A stretch of 64,000 nucleotides of DNA from Sacculina carcini (lineage: Eukaryota > Arthropoda > Thecostraca > Sacculinidae): assembly GCA_916048095.2 (NCBI GenBank), contig OU696597.1, positions 1,240,042 through 1,304,041 on the forward strand, written 5' to 3'. Shown in pieces: positions 12,231 through 22,127 of this stretch. The notes below the pieces were generated by a model. That model was not told the origin of the DNA, ran no database searches, and saw only the letters and a list, made by a program, of their open reading frames with translations. Position 1 is the first letter of the stretch; each line of letters opens with the position of its first letter. The position numbers were made by a program, and so were the translations under genes.

Positions 12231-13504
12231 GTGTAGACTGACAGAGAAGTCGACTCAAATTGCAGCAGTAAGTGGGAATGGAAGTAGGGAAAATCAACAT
12301 GGAATTTCTGGGGCGTTGTGAAAATTCGTCAAAATTTGCAGGACATTTTTAGGAGCAGCTGTTTTTTAGAGTGTAAATTTGTGTTATGTCCATAGTGAAG
12401 TCCAACTGTAGCGCAAAAAAACGTTCAGCTGATGCAAAATAAACAAGAGCAATAACCTAGAAAAACAACAAAAACAACAACAATGCAGACGACAAATTTG
12501 AATAATTTTTCATGCATTTAAGCACATATTTTTTCTAGCTGCTTGATTTAGTATTTACTAAGTCGCATATTTGTTTATTGTTCATTGTTGTTATTTCTTG
12601 AAGAGTGTAGACGGAGTGACATTATGAAGTGTTATTTTCGTAGTATTATTTTATTATCGAACTTTATTCTCTCTAGAATTCCTTACCTTTTTAACTATCT
12701 TTCTCTATACATCTGTTTGGATAGCTTCCAGTACACATGGGGCCACCGCACATAGGGTGATAATAGTACACTTGCACACTCTTCCCCCATGCTACTGTAT
12801 TTACCTGTGTAATTAATAATAATAATAACAATAATATGCAAAAATGTGTTTCATTGGTGAAGACAAGATATAAATCGTTACAAAGGAATATTTCTCATAC
12901 TTCAAAAATTATCTCCTTGGTCGATGAACTTTTACGAAAAAAATCACCAAACTGTACTAGAGAAACTCTAGGGTTACTCACAGTAGGCGGGCAGACCTCC
13001 TAGGGTCCAGTCTAGAGGCCCAGCCGTCGGTGCCAGCTGCAGAAGCTGCTGGTGATACAGGGCAGCCGTTAGCTGCAGCTGTCTGGCGCGGCTGACAGCG
13101 TCGGCGGCAGCTGGAGAACAGAGTCCAACAGCTGGAAGAGCTGTTTCAGGCGACGTTGAATGATGACGGGGGAGAGAAGGGAATGCCGAAGAGGTCGACG
13201 TTACTGGAGCGAAGGATCGGAACGAGTTGGAGTGTTCAGAAGACGTCAAGGATGTCACGGAGGGATTGCCAACATGATCAGCCGAGCGAGCAGACACAGA
13301 AGATTCAAGAGAGACAACAGCATCACTTTTGATCTTGCCGAAATGAAATCGAGGAAATGTGTCTGCGGAGTCTTCTCCAGCCAACGAGGAATGATGATGT
13401 TGACACTTGTGTCCTCTATTCTCTTCATCACCAAGCGACACTGTGTTTGATTCTTCTGATGTCAAATCCGATCCCGGATGAACCAATTCATCTTGGGTTT
13501 CCAT
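2561..13504 (-). CDS. ro: Homeobox transcription factor, rough type (four exons)
   Basis: Exons on the minus strand: 13504-12982, 7805-7685, 7204-7091 and 2777-2561. They give 975 nt, 324 aa, with phases 1, 2 and 2. The homeodomain spans residues about 185-244. It contains R5, F8, the recognition helix [17 protein letters not shown]50 and N51, followed by [10 protein letters not shown]. That extension and the helix match insect Rough. The second intron splits the homeodomain at SRQRR/FELAE. Exon 1 encodes a Ser/Thr/His-rich leader and a Gln/Leu patch. Exon 4 encodes a Thr/Ala stretch and three PPPQP-like repeats, ending NVSSDLV. The start ATG at 13504 is the first in an open frame; promoter motifs lie just upstream. 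As a nuclear DNA-binding factor it would act in cell patterning (in flies, photoreceptors). The homeodomain exons are secure; exon 4 is inferred from acceptor, phase and composition. Confidence 0.85.
2812..2930 (+). mobile_element. LINE 3'-tail copy, family D (2)
   Basis: Contains GGAGTCACCGCACACAGGG, GATAATAGTGCACTTGCACA, CCCCCATGCTACTGTATTTA and a tail of TAATAATAATGATGAT. Same family as 1050-1150. Confidence 0.65.
3849..3914. repeat. (CA)n microsatellite
   Basis: CA dinucleotides with two TA interruptions. A further CA tract lies at 4121-4156. Confidence 0.95.
4289..4961 (+). mobile_element. hAT-type element, family C, interrupted by a family A MITE
   Basis: Begins CAGTGGTTCTCAACCTTTTT and ends GGCCCACGTTAAGAAACACTG. 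The internal GTGGCCCC blocks match the copy at 25395-25673. Flanks ATCTAACC and AACTAGCC match at 6 of 8, as expected of an old hAT target duplication. Positions 4608-4914 are a younger family A insertion. Confidence 0.75.
4608..4914 (+). mobile_element. hAT-type MITE, family A (copy nested in family C)
   Basis: Termini CAGAGCCGTTGC and GTTGCTACGGCTCTG form an inverted repeat. Flanking octamers CCTGTGGC and CCTGTGGG match at 7 of 8. Inside are a poly-C run, three GAAGGCAGCACTTGGG-type units, and the family core with TATACATAATCACATAATAC. Confidence 0.88.
5260..5442 (+). mobile_element. LINE 3'-tail copy, family D (3)
   Basis: Begins near TTTCATTCCCTCTAGAG, passes through TTAGCTTCCAGTACACATGG and the GGTGGTAATAGTGC block, and ends in (TAA)n. 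Confidence 0.65.
5946..6003. repeat. (CA)n with short (TA)n end
   Basis: CA repeats with a GA interruption, ending in TATATATATA. A further CA tract lies near 5770-5792. Confidence 0.9.
7300..7482 (-). mobile_element. hAT-type MITE, family A (short copy, ro intron 2)
   Basis: Reverse-oriented, internally shortened copy: starts CAGAACCGTACCAGCCGCC and ends GCAACGGCTCTG. Flanking octamers CATATATG and GATATATG match at 7 of 8. It sits about 95 bp upstream of the third ro exon. The internal GGCAACACTTGG units are reduced to one. Confidence 0.85.
7562..7640 (-). mobile_element. Fragment of family B MITE
   Basis: CCAACTCTTCACTTTCCACA followed by GAATAAATTCAGTTGTTA matches the reverse complement of the right half of family B. 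The ends are gone. It lies in ro intron 2, about 45 bp past the exon 2 donor. Confidence 0.55.
8016..8218. repeat. 71-bp tandem repeat, 2.8 copies
   Basis: A 71-bp unit starting TATCAATTATTTTTCG recurs at 8016, 8087 and 8158. The copies are almost identical, so the duplication is recent. It is followed by degenerate TTCATATTTCATGA runs to about 8295. Confidence 0.92.
8545..8581. repeat. (TG)n microsatellite
   Basis: Pure TG run. A CCGTGTGTGT variant array follows at about 8650-8703. Confidence 0.9.
8764..8835 (+). mobile_element. Fragment of a hAT-type element
   Basis: CAAGTGGTTCTCAACCTTTT resembles the left end of family C, but no right end was found. Confidence 0.4.
9077..9515. repeat. 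8-bp minisatellite GAAGTAAT/GAATTAAT
   Basis: About 55 octamer units. The left block is GAAGTAAT, the middle block GAATTAAT with GTGA interruptions, and the right block is mixed. The change of unit along the array suggests successive local expansions. Confidence 0.9.
9911..9991. repeat. (TG)n microsatellite, about 40 units
   Basis: One of the longest uninterrupted TG tracts in the window, inside ro intron 1. Confidence 0.97.
10098..10375 (+). mobile_element. hAT-type MITE, family E (3'-truncated)
   Basis: Starts CAGTGACGGATACAG and shares GTCATGTACATG, TTATGCAA and TCTACAGAAAT with the copy at 49882. The right terminus is missing. Confidence 0.6.
10596..10651. repeat. (TA)n microsatellite
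   Basis: About 28 TA units. Similar TA tracts occur at 42515-42544, 46510-46540 and 49810-49855. Confidence 0.95.
10908..10970. promoter_or_regulatory. Cluster of five CAGCTG E-boxes in ro intron 1
   Basis: CAGCTG occurs at 10908, 10923, 10933, 10944 and 10965, five palindromic E-boxes in 63 bp, with CAGCTT and GGCTGATG variants between them. E-boxes of this type are bound by bHLH heterodimers, and the spacing of 10-21 bp suggests a homotypic enhancer. The role is inferred; degenerate duplication is the alternative. Confidence 0.45.
11825..12015 (+). mobile_element. hAT-type MITE, family F
   Basis: Left end CAGGGCCGGATTTAG and right end CTGAATCCGGCACTG form a terminal inverted repeat. Flanking octamers TTCGGACC and TTCGCACC match at 7 of 8. 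The GGGGCCC-rich interior and CAGGGCCGG terminus are classic for non-autonomous hAT elements. Confidence 0.88.
12640..12835 (+). mobile_element. LINE 3'-tail copy, family D (4)
   Basis: Contains ATAGCTTCCAGTACACATGG, the GGTGATAATAGTACACTTGC block and a (TAA)n end. Confidence 0.65.
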
Positions 13505-13730
13505 CGGCGAAATTTATGATACCACGTTTCGTAAAAGTTGTGATTTTAAGGTGAACTTTTACTTTTGATTTTAGCAGCGGATCTATAGAGAGGCAAGTTA
13601 TTTCCTGTAGGCTGTACTAAGGTTAACTATAAGAGATACGCTTCCAGAAGCACAACAGGAGCTGAACGAAACCCATCGGCCAATGCTAATTCGATCGACC
13701 ATTAATACCATTGTGCGTGGCCGCCAGAGT

Positions 13731-13860
13731 GGGCGTGGCTACAGTGACGTCATCGTGCCGATGGACCAATCAGATGACAGCAATAAGCGTGCGGCTCGTT
13801 TAACAACACAAACAAATTTCTCGCTCATCTGATTGGTTGGTTGGTTTTGTTTTGATTGGT
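13731..13860 (-). promoter_or_regulatory. Putative ro core promoter region
   Basis: Upstream of the ro start codon, reading on the minus strand, are CCAAT boxes (CCAATCA near 13854, CCAACCAATCAG near 13832, and an inverted ATTGG near 13768), a full CRE palindrome TGACGTCA (13745-13752) and a CCACGCCC GC-box (13732-13740). No TATA box stands out. The start site is inferred to lie between about 13510 and 13730. Confidence 0.4.
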
Positions 13861-13960
13861 CTTGAAGTTCTTCTTGTATTGAGGATGTCTTGAAAAAACA
13901 AATATTCAAGCAAAATCCCCCAAGAGCAATTTCCGAATTCTCCATTGTCTAAAGTTAAAA

Positions 13961-14776
13961 AAGTCTGTTATATTTCGTGTAAAAGTTGAATAGATATTTA
14001 CTAATTATTCTTCCATTCAATCTGATAAATATTTTCCTTGTGAATAAAAGTTTGAATTATTAATTAATCACAGAATATAGATTGAAGTTATGCTTAACTA
14101 TATGTATATTCATAATACTGTGTGTGTGTGTGTGTGTGTCTGTGTGTGTAATGTGTTCCAATGTGACTATATTATCAAATGTTATTACTTTTCTCTCCGT
14201 CTGTCTGTATTTGTTGATGATTAGAATGCATACAGATTTCAGCAGTCGATTCAGTCATGTAATTTATAACATTAAGCGCTGTCTTCCCATTCCACCTTAT
14301 ATATTTATTTTAATAATTAAAATATATAAATAATAAATATTGCGTGTTATTGTAAATATTGGTTGAAACTATAAGCTGTTATAGGCCGTAGCCCCGATAC
14401 ACGAATCTCCTAGCTACGCCTATGATCACAGCTTTAGCAACCGCCTCTCGCCAAATCCGGTCAGTAGGTTCCGAGTTTTTAGGGGCCCCTGTTGTTTAAC
14501 GTAATAAATTAACATTTGTCATAAAGTAGGACATAAAAGTGCCGTAGTGAGTCCTCAGGATACCGAGGGGCTGTTGGTAACTGCATTTTCTCAAAGTCGT
14601 ACCCATATAATAACGGTGCTATATTAATACTGGGGGTGCCAATGATGGCTACGCTTATGATTCTACTGTTCACATCTTTTTGACTTTGTCAGTGCAATTT
14701 ACTGCTGCTGTTGTTGTGTGATTGGTGGCAAGTATTTACTGCGTTTTTGTCAGTCGCTCTGTTGGCGTGCTTACAC

Positions 14777-14865
<89 letters not shown>

Positions 14866-15849
14866 CACATGTGCAATTGTCGACCAATGCGGCGCGGAAA
14901 TGAGAAGAGAACTGGACACAGATGACAAATGGAAGAAAAAGGAAGAAAAGATGGAGAGAAAGAGAGCAAGGAGAGAGAGAAAAAACGCCAATCGCGACGA
15001 CAGGTGGTAAATTCACATAGGACAATTTTCAAGACCACCAAACGATCATAGGCGTAGATAGAGGGGAGCTAAGCAGAAAATTATTACCCCACAATCAATC
15101 AATTACTCTCCATTATACCTTTTTCAGAGTATTGACATTTATAGCAAATAGGGTTTCACCATAATCCAGCATCCGCCCTATCTCTCTCTCATATAGTTTC
15201 CACCAACGCCCTCGCAATGACATCACAAATAAGCAATGAGCAAGTCACGCAATACTGATTGTACCCCCACTGCTCAAGAAGCCTAGCTTGAAGACCCCTA
15301 GCTTGAAGACATATTAGCAATCGTAGCTGTAGCAATTATCAGTTGAAAACACCAAAAATATATTTAGTCGATAGTTTATTTCGGTGTCATGGCGAATCTA
15401 TATAATTTAGCTTAGTCTTTTCTATTTTATTCATTCTGTAGGCATTTGTGCCGCGTTTGTGCGTTAAACGTCTCAACTGTCAATTATTACGGAAACATAC
15501 TAGTATGCCATTATATGGATGTCAAGGTCAAAATTCATCTTGAGAACGAATAGTAATTTTCATGTAAATATTCATCATTAAAAATTAATTATATAATCAG
15601 GAAAAGTGGCTCTGCATAAGTGTTGTTGTTGTGGTTCGAGAGAAACGCTTCGGCCGGTGTCGGCCATTTCGTGCTGTACCACTTCCTCGGTTATTTCCTG
15701 ATGACTTTTAGTAATACAAACACACTATTATTATTATTGCACGTCCCACTAAAGCTCAGAAAACTTATTGCACATCCCATTAAAGCTTTGCAAACAAATC
15801 TATATCATTAAGGTACTTGAGGTACTTGAGGTACTTAAGGTACTTGAGG
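13961..15849. other. Intergenic, degraded repeats
   Basis: Between ro and the L2-like LINE. It holds a long CA tract (14780-14862) and decayed pieces sharing a CATAGGCGTAG-type terminus (14405-14425 inverted, 14640-14660, 15047-15060). A short AGGTACTTG tandem (about 15812-15850) abuts the LINE. No gene seen. Confidence 0.5.
14780..14862. repeat. (CA)n microsatellite
   Basis: About 40 CA units with a single AA interruption. Confidence 0.97.
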
Positions 15850-18067
15850 TTCAACGACGTCTTGAGCGTACTTGGAGGCGTTCACGATCTTCTTCCGATT
15901 GGCTTTTGTTTTGCTCCGCTCGCTCATCTTTCACTTCTGCTCTTTCTGCTGCTAAAAGTAGCTACTATAGCTCCAAACTCTCGTCCCTTTCTCGTTCCTC
16001 CAAGTCATTGTGGTCCACTCTGAACTCTCTCTGCGGTCTTAACTCTCCTGCTTTTTCCTCTCCTTTAACGGCTCCCGAGTTCTCAACATTTTTCTCTGAA
16101 AAAGTAAAACTCACACAATCGAGTATTCCCACCAATTGTGCTGCCCTCACTCACACTTCCACTCATCACCGGTTCACGTCCTTCTCTCACATTGATCTTC
16201 ATGATATCCTTTCCCTCGTTTCCTCTTCCAAGCTATCCTTCTCACCAGCTGATCCAATCAACTTCCCTGCTATATCCAAATCCCTTCCTTCCCTGGTTCC
16301 TTATCTCCTGCATCTTATCAACTCCTCTTTTCTTCACGGCCAGTTTCTCGGTGACAAACATGCAATTGTCCGTCCAATTCTTAAGAAACAGAACCTTGAC
16401 TCTTCTATACTTAGTAACTATCGTCCTATATCTCTTCTGAGCTTTGCTTCTAAACTTCTCGAGTCCGCTATCTCTGCGCAACTTTCCCCTTTCATCTGCC
16501 AGTCTCTTGATCCCTTCCAATCCGGGTTTCGCCCTTCTCATTCTACCGAATCAGTTCTTCTTTCTATCTCCAATGGCATCCTCTCGCGCTTCTCGTACCG
16601 TCGCTCTGTTCTTCTCGTTCTTCTCGATATGTCCTCCGCCTTCGACCTTGTTAATCACTCTATCCTAATTCATGACTTCTCTCATCTTGGTATCTCGTCT
16701 TCTGCCCTCTCTCTCCTTAAATCGTACCTTTCGGGAAGGACCTACTCTGTCAACTTTAATTCCTCTGTATCTGATCCTATCCATCTTTCATCAGGTGTCC
16801 CTCAGGGATCTATTCTTGGTCCGATACTCTTTAACCTTTACATGTCCTCCCTCTGTCCTATCCTTCGTAAGTATTCCATCTCATTTCATATCTACGCTGA
16901 TGACATTCAGTTATATATCCCTCTTCCTTTTCCTTCTCCGTCTTTTCTCTCTGACATCCTATCCACCATCTCTTCTTGGGCGTCGTCCCGTCACCTTCTC
17001 CTCAACCCGTCCAAGTCTGAGTTTCTGGCTCTTCATCCTCCTCGTATTCTTCCTCCTCGCTTACCTCTTATCCTATCATCGACAGTTCGCAATCTCGGAG
17101 TTATTTTTGACTCATCTCTCTCTTCCTCCGACAACATCCTCTCTGTCGCCCGCACTTGTCGTCTTATCTTGAGATCCCTCTATCCTATACGCTCATATCT
17201 CGACAGACCTTCCGCAATCAAACTTATTCACTCTCATGTATTCTCTAGACTTGACTATTGTAATTCTTTGTACATCCATGCTCCTCGTCGTTCTCTTAAA
17301 ATGCTACAACGCGTCATTAATCAATCTTGTCGTTTTGTCCTTCATCCTGTTCCTTGTCGTCACACTTCTCGATTTCTTTTTCAATTTCGCTGGCTCCCTA
17401 TTATTCCACGTATTCACTTTCGCCTGTGCTGTCTGATATATAAGCTTCTCCACGATCCTCATCAGCCATCCTATCTCCGCCTTCTCCTCACTCCTTGCCT
17501 CACTCCTTCCCGAATTCCTCTTCCCCTTGTATGCCCTCGTGCTGTAAATGAATCTCCTTGGTCCTCCAAATCATTCTTTTTTTCCGCCCCTCGCCTTTAC
17601 AATTCCATCCCAGTTCACATTACTTCTTCTCTTTCCTACAATTCTTTCCGCTCTAAGCTCTCCAAACACTTTTTTGACCTCTCTTTTGACCCAGTCTCCC
17701 ACACTCTCACACCTTTTGCATCACTATAACATGTTACTCTAGCATGTTCTTACTCGTATTCCTTCTCTCATTTGCATGCTTACTATATCTACGCTATGAC
17801 TATATTCTCCCGAGTTGTGTTTGCTGTGTTGTGTTGTCATTATGTTTCAGTCGTGTTGTCTTGTCCGTCATGTCCGTCTGCTTTGTATGTTTTGCCCATA
17901 TTTTGTCTCTATATTTATTGTCATTTATTGCATATTTGTAGTTCACTTCTTTTGCATCTGTCCTGTTATTTGTATTCCGTGTTCCCAACTGTTATAATCG
18001 TGTCGCGCCCGAGCCCTTCGGTGCGCTATAACAAATACATGTTGTTGTTGTTGTTGTTGTTGTTGTT
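15850..18067 (+). mobile_element. 5'-truncated L2-like LINE with open reverse-transcriptase frame
   Basis: An open frame ends at 17729; its LINE-like part starts near 15850, after a short AGGTACTTG tandem. Motifs in order: a basic ERTWRRSRSSSDW linker, NYRPISLLSFASKLLES, DPFQSGFRPSHSTES, the palm DMSSAFDLVNH, GVPQGSILGPILF, and the catalytic YADD within YADDIQLYIPL. These fit the L2/CR1 group of non-LTR elements. The apurinic endonuclease expected upstream is absent, so the copy was 5'-truncated on insertion. The thumb and C-terminal part end in LTPFASL. The 3' UTR ends in a GCGC stem-loop (about 18004-18028), CTATAACAAATACATG and (TTG)n at 18043-18067. The long intact frame implies a young copy. 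A related fragment lies at 43503-43930. Confidence 0.88.
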
Positions 18068-19334
18068 GAGTAGTAGTCGAATCGCGTTCGGGTGGTCAGG
18101 ATGTAAAATATTGATGAGATTAAAATGGATGTTTGTGGAGTGGCAGTAGAAACGTAAGGGTTGCCGCGAGACCTCATACAACTCGCATTCCGTGATTATA
18201 TAACTACACGTGAACGTTTGACAGTGTGAGCATATAGGTGGCGATGTCTTCTCCGTTAAATAATTGTGTGTTATCCTAGTGCATCTCAGTCTTAGTCACT
18301 ATCTGCATAAGTGTGCCGCAAATGTCTGTAACTCGCCGATTTGGGATGCGAATGATTTCGTGTACGCATATGAACTGAACCTGAGTTATTATTGCGATAA
18401 TATGGTGACTTCTTTGTTGCAACGAATTGAAATGAGATATAAAAAACTGCATACAATTCATAGCATCAAAATAGAACAAAGCAGACTAAACAGCGCAGCT
18501 AAATTGAGAACAGAACAACTATAACGAAACAAATTCAGTGAGGAAGTAGGTGACAATAAGTGATATTGAAGATAATTTAACGTATCGAGTTTGAAAATTA
18601 TGCGCACAAAATTATGATTAGCGCTTGTAAATAGACCAGCATAAGCGCAATACATGGTGAAAATTCAGAACAATTATAAGAAAACAAATGATACAAAATA
18701 CGACCTGATTTGAAACAGCCTCAACAAATTTACCATCATTCATAATACAATTACTCACACAATGATGTTATTTGGATAGACCATGCGACGTTTTCGAAAG
18801 AGTAACAATTATTATTGATTAAAGACGAGTTTATTCATCTCTCTTTATTGCAGAACGGATGACACAAGACTTGACTAATATCATCCAACTCGGCACAGCC
18901 CACCAAAAGTACACAGTTTCTATATACATTTTCCGACACGTTACATACAATTTACTTGGACAAACCTTCATACTGCATAGGCACATCTTTGGCGCAGCCA
19001 CACGATTCAGAATTGTCTCACATACACACTGTCTTTTTCTGGCAATTGTGGCGAAAAAGCGGCGAAAACGACTCAATCATCACAATTACAAACACATACA
19101 CACAGAGAAAACACAAAAAGCACACAAAACTGACGCAATCTCAAGCATAATCGCCGCAACACAATTAGAAAGCACTGACTTGGAAACAAAAAACAGATAA
19201 ACATAAGCCAGCATAACCATGTCTTTATACAGCGCAATCTGTACATTGACGAAATTGACACAGAGAAAGGAATATCTCAAAACAGTGACAAAACGATTCT
19301 GCGATACGTTACGCTTAAAAACGTTCTGCGACAT
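18068..19334. other. Intergenic plus probable 3' UTR of the zinc-finger gene
   Basis: No gene recognised. Minus-strand AATAAA occurs at 18848-18843, so about 18830-19334 may be 3' UTR of the 930-aa gene. The plus-strand frame at 18859-19200 has no recognisable features. Confidence 0.4.
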
Positions 19335-22127
19335 TCATGATTCAGTGGGATGTTCACTGTTGACATGTCTCAATCGTTTGCGTCGATATTTCCGCTTTGC
19401 TGGCGGTGATTTGGCGACAGGCCGCGGGCGCCTCTTTTTGGCGCCAACACGCTGAGACGTTTGTGGCGCATCTTGGCCGCCCGCCGCCGCCGCCGCCGCT
19501 ATTTCGGCGCTGTCGTTTTCGTCCACACCCATCGAGCACTGCTGATGGTGCCGATACAACGCCGGCGCCGAGTGCAGAAGCGCGCCACATTTGACGCAGT
19601 CAAGCCGCCCGCTCGTGTGCACGCGCACATGCACCGGTACCAGCTGCTCGGCAATGTACGCGTGACACAGCGGACATTGAATCATGGGACCGCCGCGAGT
19701 ACGCGACGCCAACCACCTGCGTCGCGGGGACAGCGCGCGCTTGGACGACTGAGCGCTACCGCCGCCGCCACCTGCGACACTTACACTGTCGGCTGTTGGC
19801 GTGTGTTTGATCACGGACGACACAAGAGATGTCTGCTGCTGTTGTTGCAGGGACAGTTGCTGCTGTTGCTCCATCGTCCGTGCATCGTCTTTGATCACGG
19901 CAATTGACACGTGGGTCTTGCGCTTCGCAGGCGACAAAAGCTGAGGCGGTCGCGGCAGTCGACGCGCTTCCACGCACGCGCCGGCCGGCAACAGACGGAT
20001 GACTGGCAGAGACAGCTGCCAGTTGGACGCGCCGCGCACCAACTGCGGCTCGAGTGGTTTACACGCGTGCATCGCGCTATTGCCGATCGTCACAGGCCGA
20101 CGCACACCGGCAGGATGTCCACCCGCTGTCGTTGCTGTATTGCTGACGAGAACCGTGTCTTTAGCGCCGGCTGCAGCAGCCGGTCTCCTAGCAACGGCGA
20201 CTGTTGGTTTTCTGACGGAGGCCGTCTTGCGAGCTCGACTCGTCACGTGCTGTTTGCCGCCACACTTGTGCCAGCCTTCAGTGGCAGCAGCAGAAGCGGT
20301 GCATGCTTGAGAGACACCCTTGCCGACACACTTGCCGGTGATGGCCGACATGCCAGGCGAGATTTTCTTGACGATTTTGGCAGCGGCCGACAACGTCGGC
20401 CGCGCCAGTTCTGTCTCGTCGGCCAGCAATGACGGTTTCTTGCGCTTGCGCAGCCAGCGACGCCGGGGAACGGCCGCCGCCAGCTCTCTGCGAAGAACCT
20501 CGGCGCTGGTCAGACCTAGCGAGCGCATGAAGCTCGCCTTGAACGGCAGCCGATCTGGCTCGGGCAAAAGCGCAACATATGTCGGCGCCTTAATAGCAGC
20601 GGCAGTCAACGAGGGAACGGTAGCGGACGACGCCATCGTACCTGTAGTGTCCGGTAGTGGAACTCTTCGATCCGGACAGTCGATAACATCCATCACCGTC
20701 CAATTGACCGCGTTATTCAGCTGCTCAGCGTCAGAATGCGGCGAGCTGAGCGAGTGAACGGTATCGACCTGCGCCGGAGCCGATACGACCATTGAAGGTG
20801 TGAAAATTCGGCCAGGTTCGACTGGAACCACTGTATTGGAGTGAGGAATTATCGGCTCGCCAACTGAGTGCGTCTGATCAGACAGACGCACCGATTTTTC
20901 CACGCCGCCCGGCATTTCACCACCACTGACGCATGCCGCCGCCGGTACAGTGCTGGCCGTTGCTACTTGCTCACGACTAACGTCCAACGCCACTCCGTTG
21001 ACAATTTGTCGCAGCTGAGTGCGACGTCGATCGGCGCCCAGCACGCCGCTGCGACAGAATCCCGAGAATGGCGGCCTCGTTCTGTGCTGATGATGATGGT
21101 GATGATGATGGTGATGTCCATGGCGACAAGATCCGCACCCGCCGGCCGCCGCCACCAACATCGGCCCACTTTCAGCGGGCACGTCACACGACACACCGGC
21201 ACCGCTGCACTCACGATGACGACGACAGCAGCAATGACAACTGCGCCGACGACAAGAAGACTCGCCGCCACTGGAGGTCGTCGCGGTGGCGGGTGCGTCA
21301 GAAACGTCGGCATTAGCAGCAGCCCCACTGGACAAGACACAAGTGACAGCGGTCTCAGCCACAGCGCTGCACGAATCTTTCAGCAAGCAAACACCATCGC
21401 TATCGTTGTGTTTCTTTGCTGGACACTGTTTGTTCTTTGAGGGCGTCCCAGATGTCCGACATTTGTCTACGGACTCAGTACCGGCCGGACTGTCTACAAG
21501 AACACGTTCGTTTGTCGACAGACGCCGACCATCACCGTTCTGCCGTCCGGCAAGGTTTTGATGATCCGGCGGACTTATTGCAACACCGGCGGTGGATTCT
21601 TGCCGGGGAGCATCGAATGTTGCAGATTCGGTAGCTGATACTGACGCAGCAATGTCACCCAGATCATGTGAGTCAGTCGCGTCTGAATCCAACTGTTCTA
21701 CCATCCGTGGCGAACTCTCAATGTCCATTGGATCACACGTCAGGCCATTTGAGCCATCCTGCTTTGCGTTATCGCTGCTGGCGTGTGCTACCTCTCTGTC
21801 AGTCTGTCGATCGGCCGTTGAACTTATGTTGATAGGGTCGGATGTGTTGGCGTCAGACTTGGCCAATGCCGATGACACGCAGCTATTCGTCTCTGAGTCG
21901 CTACGACTCAGATGCGGATCCGCGACGATGGAGACGCTCTCGATCGCCGCCACTACACCAGAGCTTGTCATCAGTGCGCTGTTTGCCGGCACAACAAGAC
22001 TGTCAAACTGCACCGCATCCACTGAACGCTGCAGACTTGGCGAGCCGCTGGCTAAATGTTGACAATGAGTGACTGGCAGAGGCAGAACCGCGCCGCCAAC
22101 GAGCGTGTCCGAACAAGCCACCGCCAT
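19335..22127 (-). CDS. Single-exon C2H2/C2HC zinc-finger protein, 930 aa
   Basis: One uninterrupted frame from ATG at 22127 to TGA at 19337-19335, markedly GC-richer than its surroundings. Residues 1 to about 300 are Ser/Asp/Thr-rich. A Cys/His-rich stretch (near residues 290-350) includes paired cysteines and a run of nine histidines. Long Ala/Pro/Lys-rich low-complexity regions and a poly-Gln patch (near 755-770) follow. Two zinc fingers lie near the C-terminus: C818-x2-C821-x11-H833-x3-H837 and C844-x2-C847-x12-H860-x3-C864. A basic tail (KKRRPRP, KRKYRRKR) looks like a nuclear signal. It is probably a chromatin or transcription factor. I do not recognise an orthologue. Upstream exons cannot be excluded. 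Confidence 0.75.
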   Translation of the reverse strand: MAVACSDTLVGGAVLPLPVTHCQHLASGSPSLQRSVDAVQFDSLVVPANSALMTSSGVVAAIESVSIVADPHLSRSDSETNSCVSSALAKSDANTSDPINISSTADRQTDREVAHASSDNAKQDGSNGLTCDPMDIESSPRMVEQLDSDATDSHDLGDIAASVSATESATFDAPRQESTAGVAISPPDHQNLAGRQNGDGRRLSTNERVLVDSPAGTESVDKCRTSGTPSKNKQCPAKKHNDSDGVCLLKDSCSAVAETAVTCVLSSGAAANADVSDAPATATTSSGGESSCRRRSCHCCCRRHRECSGAGVSCDVPAESGPMLVAAAGGCGSCRHGHHHHHHHHHQHRTRPPFSGFCRSGVLGADRRRTQLRQIVNGVALDVSREQVATASTVPAAACVSGGEMPGGVEKSVRLSDQTHSVGEPIIPHSNTVVPVEPGRIFTPSMVVSAPAQVDTVHSLSSPHSDAEQLNNAVNWTVMDVIDCPDRRVPLPDTTGTMASSATVPSLTAAAIKAPTYVALLPEPDRLPFKASFMRSLGLTSAEVLRRELAAAVPRRRWLRKRKKPSLLADETELARPTLSAAAKIVKKISPGMSAITGKCVGKGVSQACTASAAATEGWHKCGGKQHVTSRARKTASVRKPTVAVARRPAAAAGAKDTVLVSNTATTAGGHPAGVRRPVTIGNSAMHACKPLEPQLVRGASNWQLSLPVIRLLPAGACVEARRLPRPPQLLSPAKRKTHVSIAVIKDDARTMEQQQQLSLQQQQQTSLVSSVIKHTPTADSVSVAGGGGGSAQSSKRALSPRRRWLASRTRGGPMIQCPLCHAYIAEQLVPVHVRVHTSGRLDCVKCGALLHSAPALYRHHQQCSMGVDENDSAEIAAAAAAGGQDAPQTSQRVGAKKRRPRPVAKSPPAKRKYRRKRLRHVNSEHPTES

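Larger units (their letters stand above)
7806..12981. other. ro intron 1 (5.2 kb)
   Basis: Contains the 71-bp repeats, the octamer minisatellite, many CA/TG tracts, a family E MITE (10098), the CAGCTG cluster (10908), a hAT MITE (11825) and a LINE tail (12640). Nothing in it looks coding. Confidence 0.6.

Noticed and set aside
16138-17742. Several plus-strand frames of 60-166 codons
   Set aside because: Out-of-frame shadows of the LINE reverse-transcriptase frame.
19461-22072. Long plus-strand frames (148-190 codons)
   Set aside because: Antisense shadows of the GC-rich zinc-finger gene.
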